Part shown: positions 1 through 8,854 of the stretch, piece by piece
Position numbering within the stretch: the first letter of the stretch is position 1
Layout of the letters: each line of letters begins with the position of its first letter
Assembly (NCBI RefSeq): GCF_051020765.1
Contig: NW_027469100.1
Span: forward strand, 992,001-1,056,000
Length of the DNA: 64,000 bases
Reading direction: 5' to 3'
Source of the DNA: Lasioglossum baleicum
Taxonomy: Eukaryota; Arthropoda; Insecta; Hymenoptera; Halictidae
Program-made: the position numbers and the translations under genes
Notes under the pieces: model-generated
What the model was told of the DNA's origin: nothing
What the model saw: only the letters and a program-made list of their open reading frames with translations
Database searches by the model: none

Positions 1-607
1 CGACCTCAAGCCGAGCCGAGCCGAGCCGAGCGGGGCCGATGGCCCGATGGGCTCCCGGAAAATTCGGGAAGGCGATGTACCTTTAATTCCCAGTTGGCCG
101 TAACTTTTTCGGTGACGTCAAATTAGTGAAATTTTGCGATTTCTTCGTCGCCGTATAGCTCGAGAACGGGTCGACGGGCGCGGGCGAGAGTAGGCTCGTC
201 GGACAGAGGACGCGGAGACAAAGGTTTACCGCGCGAAAAATTCTCGAAAATTCGCGAAAAATTTCTTACGTGTGCATCGGTAACGCGCGTCGACCTCGGC
301 GGAGGATAACTTACCGACAACCACCGGCAGTGGTCGGTAACGCTCGGGGGATATAAGCTGCCGCGTTAAAAATGAAACCCGAATTTCGGCGCTTCCAATG
401 TTCAGGGCTGAAAAGGGCCCGAAAGAAAATAACTGACTCAAACGTTCGAATTGAACGCCAACTTCGCGACGCTGACTTCGCATCGGTGGCGAGTGCCGCT
501 ACAGTCGCCGCGTTTACTCTCCCCTGAGAGTTGAGCGAATCGACTTGTAACTTCGAGGTTACGAATCCGATTCTACGTTTAGGTTTACCTTTTCCATTAA
601 TTTTAAA

Positions 608-634
608 GGGACGGGGTGGTGGTGGGGTGGTTGG
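608..634 (+). repeat. G-rich cassette g2
   Basis: GGGACGGGG is followed by TGG repeats, GGGG and TGGTTGG. It has three runs of three or more G plus several GG pairs, so a three-tetrad quadruplex is less assured. It is found in units 1, 23, 66, 88, 89, 92 and 94, with a related form in 76. It is usually followed by CTTTCGACGAACT. Confidence 0.8.
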
Positions 635-688
635 CGATGACAGACCAATCGCGCGCCTCACCGCCACCATCGTCGCTTTCGACGAACT

Positions 689-1366
689 CGACCTCGAGCC
701 GAGCCGAGCCGAGCCGAGCGGGGCCGATGGCCCGATGGGCTCCCTGAAAATTCGGGAAGGCGATGTACCTTTAATTCCCAGTTGGCCGTAACTTTTTCGG
801 TGACGTCAAATTAGTGAAATTTTGCGATTTCTTTGTCGCCGTATAGCTCGAGAACGGGTCGCCGGGCGCGTGCGAGAGTAGGCTCGTCGGACGGAGGATG
901 CGGAGACGAACGTTTACCGCGCGAAAAATTCGCGAAAAATTTTTTACCTGTGCATCGGTAACGCGCGTCGACCTCGGCGGAGGATAACTTACCGACCACC
1001 ACCGGCAGTGGTCGGTAACGCTCGGGGGGTATAAGCTGCCGCGTTAAAAATGAAACCCGAATTTCGGCGCTTCCACGGTTCAGGGCTGAAAAGGGCCCGA
1101 AAGAAAATAACTGATTCAAACGTCCGAATTTAACGCCAACTTCGCGACGCTGACTTCGCATCGGTGGCGAGTGCCGCCACAGTCGCCGCAATTACTCTCC
1201 CCTGATAGTTGAGCGAATCGACTCGTGACTTCGAGATTACGAATCCGACTCTACGTTTAGGTTTACATTTTCCATTAATTTTAAAGGGACGGAGGGGTGG
1301 TGGGGTGGTTGGCGATGACAGACCAATCGCGCGCCTCCCCGCCACCATCGTCGCTACCGACGACCT
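689..1366 (+). repeat. Unit 2: 10-bp deletion in the A-tract block
   Basis: At about 920-945 one of the three A-tracts is missing, so the block reads as two tracts only. The unit is 678 bases where a unit of this type (for example 15673) is 688. The deleted length equals one short direct repeat and about one helical turn, so slippage is likely. The deletion merges two minus-strand frames into a longer open frame. Confidence 0.85.
1286..1312 (+). repeat. G-rich cassette g3
   Basis: GGGACGGAGGGG is followed by TGG, TGGGG and TGGTTGG. A subtype begins GGTACGG (units 16, 24, 41, 52, 62, 67). Units with g3 are in most cases followed by an h3/g4 unit. Confidence 0.8.
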
Positions 1367-1969
1367 CGACCTCGAGCCGAGCCGAGCCGAGCGGGGCCCA
1401 AGGCCCGATGGGCTCCCGGAAAATTCGGGAAGGCGATATACCTTTAATTCCCAGTTGGCCATAACTATTTCGGTGACGTTAAATTAGTGAAATTTTGGGT
1501 TTTCTTTGTCGCCGTATAGCTCGAGAACGGGTCGACGGGCGCGGGCGAGAGTAGGCTCGTCGGACAGAGGACGCGGAGACGAAGGTTTACCGCGCGAAAA
1601 ATTCGCGAAAGATTCTCGAAAAATTTGTTACATGTGCATCGGTAACGCGCGTCGACCTCGGCGGAGAAAAAGTTACCGAACATCACCGGCAGTGGTCGGT
1701 AACGCTCGGGGGGTATAAGCTGCCGCGTTAAAAATGAAACCCGAATATCGGCACTTCCACAGTTCAGGGCTCAAAAGGGCCCGAAAGAAAATAACTGATT
1801 CAAACGTTCGAATTTAACGCCAACTTCGCGACGCTGACTTCGCATCGGTGGCGAGTGCCGCCACAGTCGCCGCAATTACTCTCCCCTGATAGATGAGCGA
1901 ATCGACTCGTGACTTCGAGATTACGAATCCGACTCTACGTTTAGGTTTACATTTTCCATTAATTTTAAA

Positions 1970-1993
1970 GGGTGGGGGGGGTGGGGGGGTTGG
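1970..1993 (+). repeat. G-rich cassette g4
   Basis: Three long G runs are separated by single T, then TTGG. Run lengths vary most here: for example 3-8-7 at 1970 and 3-6-7 in unit 11. The unit at 50280 has an A, and the one at 53008 has an A inside the run. It is a strong quadruplex candidate and length-unstable. Confidence 0.8.
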
Positions 1994-2738
1994 CGATGAC
2001 AGACCAATCGCGCGCCTCCCCGCCGCCATCGTCGCCACCGACGACCTCGACCTCGAGCCGAGCCGAGCCGAGCGGGGCCGAAGGCCCGATGGGCTCCCGG
2101 AAAATTCGGGAAGGCGATGTACCTTTAATTCCCAGTTGGCCGTAACTTTTTCGGTGACGTCAAATTAGTGAAATTTTGCGATTTCTTCGTCGCCGTATAG
2201 CTCGAGAACGGGTCGACGGGCGCGGGCGAGAGTAGGCTCGTCGGACGGAGGACGCGGAGACGAAGGTTTACCGCGCGAAAAATTCGCGAAAATTCGCGAA
2301 AAATTTTTTACCTGTGCATCGGTAACGCGCGTCGACCTCGGCGGAGGATAACTTACCGACCACCACCGGCAGTGGTCGGTAACGCTCGGAGGGTATAAGC
2401 TGCCGCGTTAAAAATAAAACCCGAATTTCAGCGCTTCCACGGTTCAGGGCTGAAAAGGGCCCGAAAGAAAATAACTGATTCAAACGTTCGAATTGAACGC
2501 CAACTTTGCGACGCTGACTTCGCATCGGTGGCGAGTGCCGCCACAGTCGCCGCGTTTACTCTCCCTTGATAGTTGAGCGAATCGACTCGTAACTTCGAGG
2601 TTACGAATCCGACTCTACGTTTAGGTTTACATTTTCCATTAATTTTAAAGGGAGGGGGGTTGGGGGGAGGATGGCGATGACAGACCAATCGCGCGCCTCC
2701 CCGCCACCATCGTCGCTACCGACGACCTCGACCTCGAG

Positions 2739-2753
2739 CCGAGCCGAGCCGAG
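2739..2753 (+). repeat. (CCGAG)3 pentamer run in the reference unit
   Basis: Three CCGAG copies follow a CTCGAG palindrome. Three is the rule across the array. Four occur in units starting at 1, 689, 15673, 44903, 59897, 60585 and 62637. Where the preceding unit is visible, it ends with a g2 cassette and CTTTCGACGAACT. The unit at 20451 has only one copy. The run is a small unstable microsatellite inside the larger repeat. Confidence 0.9.
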
Positions 2754-2755
2754 CG

Positions 2756-2768
2756 GGGCCGAAGGCCC
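2756..2768. repeat. GGGCC-GAA-GGCCC mini-hairpin
   Basis: This is a perfect 5-bp inverted repeat with a 3-base spacer. Some units have GATGGCCC, or CGAAGGCCC with one more C, and both keep the arms. Function unknown. Confidence 0.7.
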
Positions 2769-2775
2769 GATGGGC

Positions 2776-2792
2776 TCCCGGAAAATTCGGGA
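2776..2792. repeat. TCCCG/CGGGA inverted repeat around GAAAATT
   Basis: Five-bp arms flank a 7-base AT-rich centre. The element is kept in nearly all units; one at 57218 has CACCGGG and one at 63374 has CACCCGA. No terminator role is claimed. Confidence 0.65.
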
Positions 2793-2835
2793 AGGCGATG
2801 TACCTTTAATTCCCAGTTGGCCGTAACTTTTTCGG

Positions 2836-2843
2836 TGACGTCA
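2836..2843. promoter_or_regulatory. TGACGTCA palindrome (CRE-like) in every unit
   Basis: The octamer equals the consensus cAMP-response element bound by CREB/ATF-type bZIP proteins. It recurs once per unit. Alleles seen include TGACGTTA (units 3, 28035 region, 35500, 42295, 45704, 51148), TGACGCCA (11008 and 16467) and TGACCTCA (63432). Match to the consensus is direct; regulatory use in a satellite is a guess. Confidence 0.4.
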
Positions 2844-2955
2844 AATTAGTGAAATTTTGCGATTTCTTCGTCGCCGTATAGCTCGAGAACGGGTCGACGG
2901 GCGCGGGCGAGAGTAGGCTCGTCGGACAGAGGACGCGGAGACAAAGGTTTACCGC

Positions 2956-2990
2956 GCGAAAAATTCTCGAAAATTCGCGAAAAATTTTTT
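2956..2990. repeat. Phased A-tract block with TTCGCGAA
   Basis: Three A-tracts start at about 2959, 2970 and 2980, that is 11 and 10 bases apart, and the last runs into six T. This spacing is close to one helical turn, the arrangement known to bend DNA. The block consists of short direct repeats of ATTCGCGAAAA-like sequence and includes the self-complementary TTCGCGAA (2974-2981). Units with hairpin h3 have a variant block with AAAGATT in the middle and similar phasing. Confidence 0.75.
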
Positions 2991-3033
2991 ACGTGTGCAT
3001 CGGTAACGCGCGTCGACCTCGGCGGAAGATAAC

Positions 3034-3063
3034 TTACCGACCACCACCGGCAGTGGTCGGTAA
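3034..3063. repeat. Perfect 11-bp inverted repeat (hairpin h1)
   Basis: TTACCGACCAC (3034-3044) and GTGGTCGGTAA (3053-3063) are exact reverse complements with an 8-base spacer CACCGGCA. In units with AAGTTACCG before it (for example 6436, 7797, 11887) the stem extends to 12 bp with GTTACC/GGTAAC. Two other alleles weaken the stem: h2 has GACAACC (one mismatch) and h3 has GAACATC (two or more mismatches). This is the strongest dyad in the unit. Confidence 0.85.
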
Positions 3064-3074
3064 CGCTCGGAGGG

Positions 3075-3079
3075 TATAA
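3075..3079 (+). promoter_or_regulatory. TATAA element downstream of the hairpin
   Basis: GGTATAAGCTGCC follows the hairpin by about a dozen bases in nearly all units (GATATAAG in h2 units; TATAATCTG at 44566 and 48656). With the CRE-like and CCAAT motifs it could resemble an RNA polymerase II promoter, but a five-base AT match is weak. I list it only because it is so constant. Confidence 0.25.
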
Positions 3080-3137
3080 GCTGCCGCGTTAAAAATAAAA
3101 CCCGAATTTCAGCGCTTCCACGGTTCAGGGCTGAAAA

Positions 3138-3143
3138 GGGCCC
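3138..3143. repeat. GGGCCC palindrome inside GGGC...GCCC dyad
   Basis: GGGCTGAAAAGGGCCC holds a GGGC/GCCC dyad and a GGGCCC palindrome. It is nearly invariant; one unit at 49407 has GGGCCCAAAAG. Confidence 0.6.
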
Positions 3144-3165
3144 GAAAGAAAATAACTGATTCAAA

Positions 3166-3180
3166 CGTTCGAATTGAACG
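3166..3180. repeat. CGTTC-GAATT-GAACG inverted repeat
   Basis: The arms are five bases and include TTCGAA. Other units have GAATTTAACG, which breaks the outer pairs. The two alleles track the unit type. Confidence 0.6.
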
Positions 3181-3330
3181 CCAACTTTGCGACGCTGACT
3201 TCGCATCGGTGGCGAGTGCCGCCACAGTCGCCGCGTTTACTCTCCCTTGATAGTTGAGCGAATCGACTTGTAACTTCGAGGTTACGAATCCGACTCTACG
3301 TTTAGGTTTACATTTTCCATTAATTTTAAA

Positions 3331-3352
3331 GGGAGGGGGGTTGGGGGGGAGG
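3331..3352 (+). repeat. G-rich cassette g1
   Basis: Runs of 3, 6, 7 and 2 G are separated by A, TT and A. The long runs can be split, so it satisfies the common G-quadruplex pattern of four G3 runs with short loops. This is the most frequent allele; a form one G shorter occurs at about 2650, 6054, 8777, 33271, 40072 and 44150. Confidence 0.8.
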
Positions 3353-3366
3353 ATGGCGATGTCAGA

Positions 3367-3371
3367 CCAAT
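3367..3371 (+). promoter_or_regulatory. CCAAT element after the G cassette
   Basis: GACCAATCGCGCGCCTC follows every cassette and is among the most conserved stretches; one unit at 26510 has CAATCGTGC. CCAAT is the core bound by NF-Y in eukaryotic promoters. Function here is not shown. Confidence 0.3.
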
Positions 3372-4694
3372 CGCGCGCCTCCCCGCCACCATCGTCGCTA
3401 CCGACGACCTCGACCTCGAGCCGAGCCGAGCCGAGCGGGGCCGAAGGCCCGATGGGCTCCCGGAAAATTCGGGAAGGCGATGTACCTTTAATTCCCAGTT
3501 GGCCGTAACTTTTTCGGTGACGTCAAAGTAGTGAAATTTTGCGATTTCTTCGTCGCCGTATAGCTCGAGAACGGGTCGACGGGCGCGGGCGAGAGTAGTC
3601 TCGTCGGACGGAGGACGCGGAGACGAAGGTTTACCGCGCGAAAAATTTTCGAAAATTCGCGAAAAATTTTTTACCTGTGCATCGGTAACGCGCGTCGACC
3701 TCGGCGGAGGATAACTTACCGACCACCACCGGCAGTGGTCGGTAACGCTCGGGGGGTATAAGCTGCCGCGTTAGAAATGAAACCCGAATTTCAGCGCTTC
3801 CACGGTTCAGGGCTGAAAAGGGCCCGAAAGAAAATAACTGATTCAAACGTTCGAATTTAACGCCAACTTCGCGACGCTGACTTCGCATCGGTGGCGAGTG
3901 CCGCCACAGTCGCCGCGTTTACTCTCCCTTGATAGTTGAGCGAATCGACTTGTAACTTCGAGGTTACGAATCCGACTCTACGTGTAGGTTTACATTTTCC
4001 ATTAATTTTAAAGGGAGGGGGGTTGGGGGGGAGGATGGCGATGACAGACCAATCGCGCGCCTCCCCGCCACCATCGTCGCTACCGACGACCTCGACCTCG
4101 AGCCGAGCCGAGCCGAGCGGGGCCGAAGGCCCGTTGGGCTCCCGGAAAATTCGGGAAGGCGATGTACCTTTAATTCCCAGTTGGCCGTAACTTTTTCGGT
4201 GACGTCAAATTAGTGAAATTTTGCGATTTCTTCGTCGCCGTATAGCTCGAGAACGGGTCGACGGGCGCGGGCGAGAGTAGGCTCGTCGGACAGAGGACGC
4301 GGAGACAAAGGTTTACCGCGCGAAAAATTCTCGAAAATTCGCGAAAAATTTTTTACGTGTGCATCGGTAACGCGCGTCGACCTCGGCGGAAGATAACTTA
4401 CCGACAACCACCGGCAGTGGTCGGTAACGCTCGGGCGATATAAGCTGCCGCGTTAAAAATGAAACCCGAATTTCGGCGCTTCCAATGTTCAGGGCTGATA
4501 AGGGCCCGAAAGAAAATAACTGACTCAAACGTTCGAATTGAACGCCAACTTCGCGACGCTGACTTCGCATCGGTGGCGAGTGCCGCTACAGTCGCCGCAA
4601 TTACTCTCCCCTGATAGTTGAGCGAATCGACTCGTGACTTCGAGATTACGAATCCGACTCTACGTTTAGGTTTACATTTTCCATTAATTTTAAA

Positions 4695-4712
4695 GGGGGG
4701 GTGGGGGGTTGG
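4695..4712 (+). repeat. G-rich cassette g5 (short)
   Basis: Seven G, T, six G, TTGG. It gives 674-base units at 4093, 22477, 25197 and 56494, all with hairpin h2 and GGGCTGATAAGGG. Confidence 0.8.
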
Positions 4713-6129
4713 CGATGACAGACCAATCGCGCGCCTCCCCGCCACCATCGTCGCTACCGACGAACTCGACCTCGAGCCGAGCCGAGCCGAGCGGGGCCGA
4801 AGGCCCGATGGGCACCCGGAAAATTCGGGAAGGCGATATACCTTTAATTCCCAGTTGGCCGTAACTTTTTCGGTGACGTCAAATTAGTGAAATTTTGCGA
4901 TTTCTTCGTCGCCGTATAGCTCGAGAACGGGTCGACGGGCGCGGGCGAGAGTAGGCTCGTCGGACAGAGGACGCGGAGACAAAGGTTTACCGCGCGAAAA
5001 ATTCTCGAAAATTCGCGAAAAATTTTTTACGTGTGCATCGGTAACGCGCGTCGACCTCGGCGGAGGATAACTTACCGACCACCACCGGCAGTGGTCGGTA
5101 ACGCTCGGAGGGTATAAGCTGCCGCGTTAAAAATGAAACCCGAATTTCAGCGCTTCCACGGTTCAGGGCTGAAAAGGGCCCGAAAGAAAATAACTGATTC
5201 AAACGTTCGAATTGAACGCCAACTTTGCGACGCTGACTTCGCATCGGTGGCGAGTGCCGCCACAGTCGCCGCGTTTACTCTCCCTTGATAGTTGAGCGAA
5301 TCGACTTGTAACTTCGAGGTTACGAATCCGACTCTACGTTTAGGTTTACATTTTCCATTAATTTTAAAGGGAGTGGGGTTGGGGGGGAGGATGGCGATGA
5401 CAGACCAATCGCGCGCCTCCCCGCCACCATCGTCGCTACCGACGACCTCGACCTCGAGCCGAGCCGAGCCGAGCGGGGCCGAAGGCCCGATGGGCTCCCG
5501 GAAAATTCGGGAAGGCGATGTACCTTTAATTCCCAGTTGGCCGTAACTTTTTCGGTGACGTCAAAGTAGTGAAATTTTGCGATTTCTTCGTCGCCGTATA
5601 GCTCGAGAACGGGTCGACGGGCGCGGGCGAGAGTAGGCTCGTCGGACAGAGGACGCGGAGACAAAGGTTTACCGCGCGAAAAATTCTCGAAAATTCGCGA
5701 AAAATTTTTTACGTGTGCATCGGTAACGCGCGTCGACCTCGGCGGAGGATAACTTACCGACAACCACCGGCAGTGGTCGGTAACGCTCGGGGGATATAAG
5801 CTGCCGCGTTAAAAATGAAACCCGAATTTCGGCGCTTCCAATGTTCAGGGCTGAAAAGGGCCCGAAAGAAAATAACTGACTCAAACGTTCGAATTGAACG
5901 CCAACTTCCCGACGCTGACTTCGCATCGGTGGCGAGTGCCGCTACAGTCGCCGCGTTTACTCTCCCTTGATAGTTGAGCGAATCGACTTGTAACTTCGAG
6001 GTTACGAATCCGAATCTACGTTTAGGTTTACATTTTCCATTAATTTTAAAGGGAGGGGGGTTGGGGGGAGGATGGCGATGACAGACCAATCGCGCGCCTC
6101 CCCGCCACCATCGTCGCTACCGACGACCT

Positions 6130-8854
6130 CTACCTCGAGCCGAGCCGAGCCGAGCGGGGCCGAAGGCCCGATGGGCTCCCGGAAAATTCGGGAAGGCGAT
6201 GTACCTTTAATTCCCAGTTGGCCGTAACTTTCTCGATGACGTCAAATTAGTGAAATTTTGCGATTTCTTTGTCGCCGTATAGCTCGAGAACGGGTCGACG
6301 GGTGCGGGCGAGAGTAGGCTCGTCGGACGGAGGACGCGGAGACGAAGGTTTACCGCGCGAAAAATTCACGAAAATTCGCGAAAAATTTTTTACCTGTGCA
6401 TCGGTAACGCGCGTCGACCTCGGCGGAGAAAAAGTTACCGACCACCACCGGCAGTGGTCGGTAACGGTCGGGGGGTATAAGCTGCCGCGTTAAAAATGAA
6501 ACCAGAATTCCGGCGCTTCCACGGTCCAGGGCTGAAAAGGGCCCGAAAGAAAATAACTGATTCAAACGTTCGAATTTAACGCCAACTTCGTGATGCTGAC
6601 TTCGCATCGGTGGCGAGTGCCGCCACAGTCGCCGCAATTACTCTCCCCTGATAGTTGAGCGAATCGACTCGTGACTTCGAGATTACGAATCCGACTCTAC
6701 GTTTAGGTTTACATTTTCCATTAATTTTAAAGGGACGGAGGGGTGGTGGGGTGGTTGGCGATGACAGACCAATCGCGCGCCTCCCCGCCACCATCGTCGC
6801 TACCGACGACCTCGACCTCGAGCCGAGCCGAGCCGAGCGGGGCCGAAGGCCCGATGGGCTCCCGGAAAATTCGGGAAGGCGATATACCTTTAATTCCCAG
6901 TTGGCCGTAACTTTTTCGGTGACGTCAAATTAGTGAAATTTTGCGATTTCTTTGTTGCCGTATAGCTCGAGAACGGGTCGACGGGCGCGGGCGAGAGTAG
7001 GCTCGTCGGACAGAGGACGCGGAGACGAAGGTTTACCGCGCGAAAAATTCGCGAAAGATTCTCGAAAAATTTGTTACATGTGCATCGGTAACGCGCGTCG
7101 ACCTCGGCGGAGAAAAAGTTACCGAACATCATCGGCAGTGGTCGGTAACGCTCGGGGGGTATAAGCTGCCGCGTTAAAAATGAAACCCGAATATCTTCAC
7201 TTCCACAGTTCAGGGCTCAAAAGGGCCCGAAAGAAAATAACTGATTCAAACGTTCGAATTTAACGCCAACTTCGCGACGCTGACTTCGCATCGGTGGCGA
7301 GTGCCGCCACAGTCGCCGCAATTACTCTCCCCTGATAGATGAGCGAATCGACTCGTGACTTCGAGATTACGAATCCGACTCTACGTTTAGGTTTACATTT
7401 TCCATCAATTTTAAAGGGTGGGGGGTGGGGGGGTTGGCGATGACAGACCAATCGCGCGCCTCCCCGCCACCATCGTCGCCACCGACGACCTCGACCTCGA
7501 GCCGAGCCGAGCCGAGCGGGGCCGAAGGCCCGATGGGCTCCCGGAAAATTCGGGAAGGCGATGTACCTTTAATTCCCAGTTGGCCGTAACTTTCTCGATG
7601 ACGTCAAATTAGTGAAAAATCAAAGTTTCTTTGTCGCCGTATAGCTCGAGAACGGGTCGACGGGTGCGGGCGAGAGTAGGCTCGTCGGACGGAGGACGTG
7701 GAGACGAAGGTTTACCGCGCGAAAAATTCACGAAAATTCGCGAAAAATTTTTTACCTGTGCATCGGTAACGCGCGTCGACCTCGGCGGAGGATAAGTTAC
7801 CGACCACCACCGGCAGTGGTCGGTAACGGTCGGGGGGTATAAGCTGCCGCGTTAAAAATGAAACCCGAATTTCGGCGCTTCCAATGTTCAGGGCTGAAAA
7901 GGGCCCGGAAGAAAATAACTGACTCAAACGTTCGAATTGAACGCCAACTTCGCGACGCTGACTTCGCATCGGTGGCGAGTGCCGCTACAGTCGCCGCGTT
8001 TACTCTCCCTTGATAGTTGAGCGAATCGACTTGTAACTTCGAGGTTACGAATCCGAATCTACGTTTAGGTTTACATTTTCCATTAATTTTAAAGGGAGGG
8101 GGGTTGGGGGGGAGGATGGCGATGACAGACCAATCGCGCGCCTCCCCGCCACCATCGTCGCTACCGACGAACTCGACCTCGAGCCGAGCCGAGCCGAGCG
8201 GGGCCGAAGGCCCGATGGGCACCCGGAAAATTCGGGAAGGCGATATACCTTTAATTCCCAGTTGGCCGTAACTTTTTCGGTGACGTCAAATTAGTGAAAT
8301 TTTGCGATTTCTTCGTCGCCGTATAGCTCGAGAACGGGTCGACGGGCGCGGGCGAGAGTAGGCTCGTCGGACAGAGGACGCGGAGACAAAGGTTTACCGC
8401 GCGAAAAATTCTCGAAAATTCGCGAAAAATTTTTTACGTGTGCATCGGTAACGCGCGTCGACCTCGGCGGAGGATAACTTACCGACCACCACCGGCAGTG
8501 GTCGGTAACGCTCGGAGGGTATAAGCTGCCGCGTTAAAAATGAAACCCGAATTTCAGCGCTTCCACGGTTCAGGGCTGAAAAGGGCCCGAAAGAAAATAA
8601 CTGATTCAAACGTTCGAATTGAACGCCAACTTTGCGACGCTGACTTCGCATCGGTGGCGAGTGCCGCCACAGTCGCCGCGTTTACTCTCCCTTGATAGTT
8701 GAGCGAATCGACTTGTAACTTCGAGGTTACGAATCCGACTCTACGTTTAGGTTTACATTTTCCATTAATTTTAAAGGGAGGGGGGTTGGGGGGAGGATGG
8801 CGATGACAGACCAATCGCGCGCCTCCCCGCCACCATCGTCGCTACCGACGACCT
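6130..8854 (+). repeat. Partial third copy of the 8-unit block (units 10-13)
   Basis: These four units align to units 18-21 (offset about 5,451-5,453) and 26-29. Differences are that unit 10 keeps the normal AAATTTTGCGA where units 18 and 26 carry the block substitution, and unit 13 has a cassette one G shorter. It is probably the older relative of the two later copies. Confidence 0.8.

Larger units (their letters stand above)
2729..3410 (+). repeat. Reference monomer (unit 5, 682 bp)
   Basis: This is a typical unit used here to place internal elements. In order it holds the CCGAG run, the GGGCC/GGCCC mini-hairpin, the TCCCG/CGGGA inverted repeat, TGACGTCA, the A-tract block, the 11-bp inverted repeat, TATAA, GGGCCC, CGTTC/GAACG, the G-rich cassette and CCAAT. 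Its length is 3 x 227 + 1, so any open frame shifts between neighbouring units. It is also close to four times 170 bases. Confidence 0.9.
1..6129 (+). repeat. Array region I: mixed units 1-9
   Basis: Unit starts: 1, 689, 1367, 2048, 2729, 3411, 4093, 4767, 5449. Cassette order: g2, g3, g4, g1 (one G short), g1, g1, g5, g1, g1 (one G short). Hairpin order: h2, h1, h3, h1, h1, h1, h2, h1, h2. The g2-g3-g4 start matches the order at units 23-25 and 66-68. Units 5-8 (2729-5448) match units 36-39 at a constant offset of 21,104 bases. Unit 1 begins with CTCAAG where nearly all others have CTCGAG. I see no gene here. Confidence 0.9.

Noticed and set aside
3166..3183. CENP-B box-like sequence around TTCGAATTGAACG
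   Set aside because: It lacks the A after the four-base gap and the terminal CGGG required by the CENP-B core pattern. I found no better match elsewhere in the unit.
2949..3206. Minus-strand open frame of 85 codons (MRSQRRKVGV...), once per unit
   Set aside because: Its recurrence follows from the repeat itself. The N-terminus is sometimes extended and the C-terminus sometimes fused to another frame by indels. It has low complexity and no recognisable domain. A coding claim would need a clear excess of synonymous changes among units, which I cannot compute here.
2997..3210. Internal half-unit duplication suggested by GCATCGGT occurring twice, about 206 bases apart
   Set aside because: Similarity does not extend beyond eight or so bases, so there is no evidence that the unit is itself a dimer.
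3254..3300. tRNA-like A box/B box (TAGTTGAGCG ... GGTTACGAATCC)
   Set aside because: The B-box-like stretch has an extra base relative to GGTTCGAATCC, half the units have GATTACGAATCC, and no acceptor or anticodon stems pair. I do not call a tRNA or a tRNA-derived element.
3288..3312. Telomere-like TTTAGGTTTA in each unit
   Set aside because: It is only about one and a half copies of a TTAGG-like motif with no tandem run, so chance is the simpler explanation.
3254..3508. Plus-strand open frames of 83-93 codons starting MSESTCNFEV or MSESTRDFEI, once per unit
   Set aside because: The frame after the G-rich cassette changes with G number: one form continues MAMTDQSRAS and another GDDRPIARL. 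No frame is protected from indels, and the frames overlap open frames on the other strand. I recognise no protein family.
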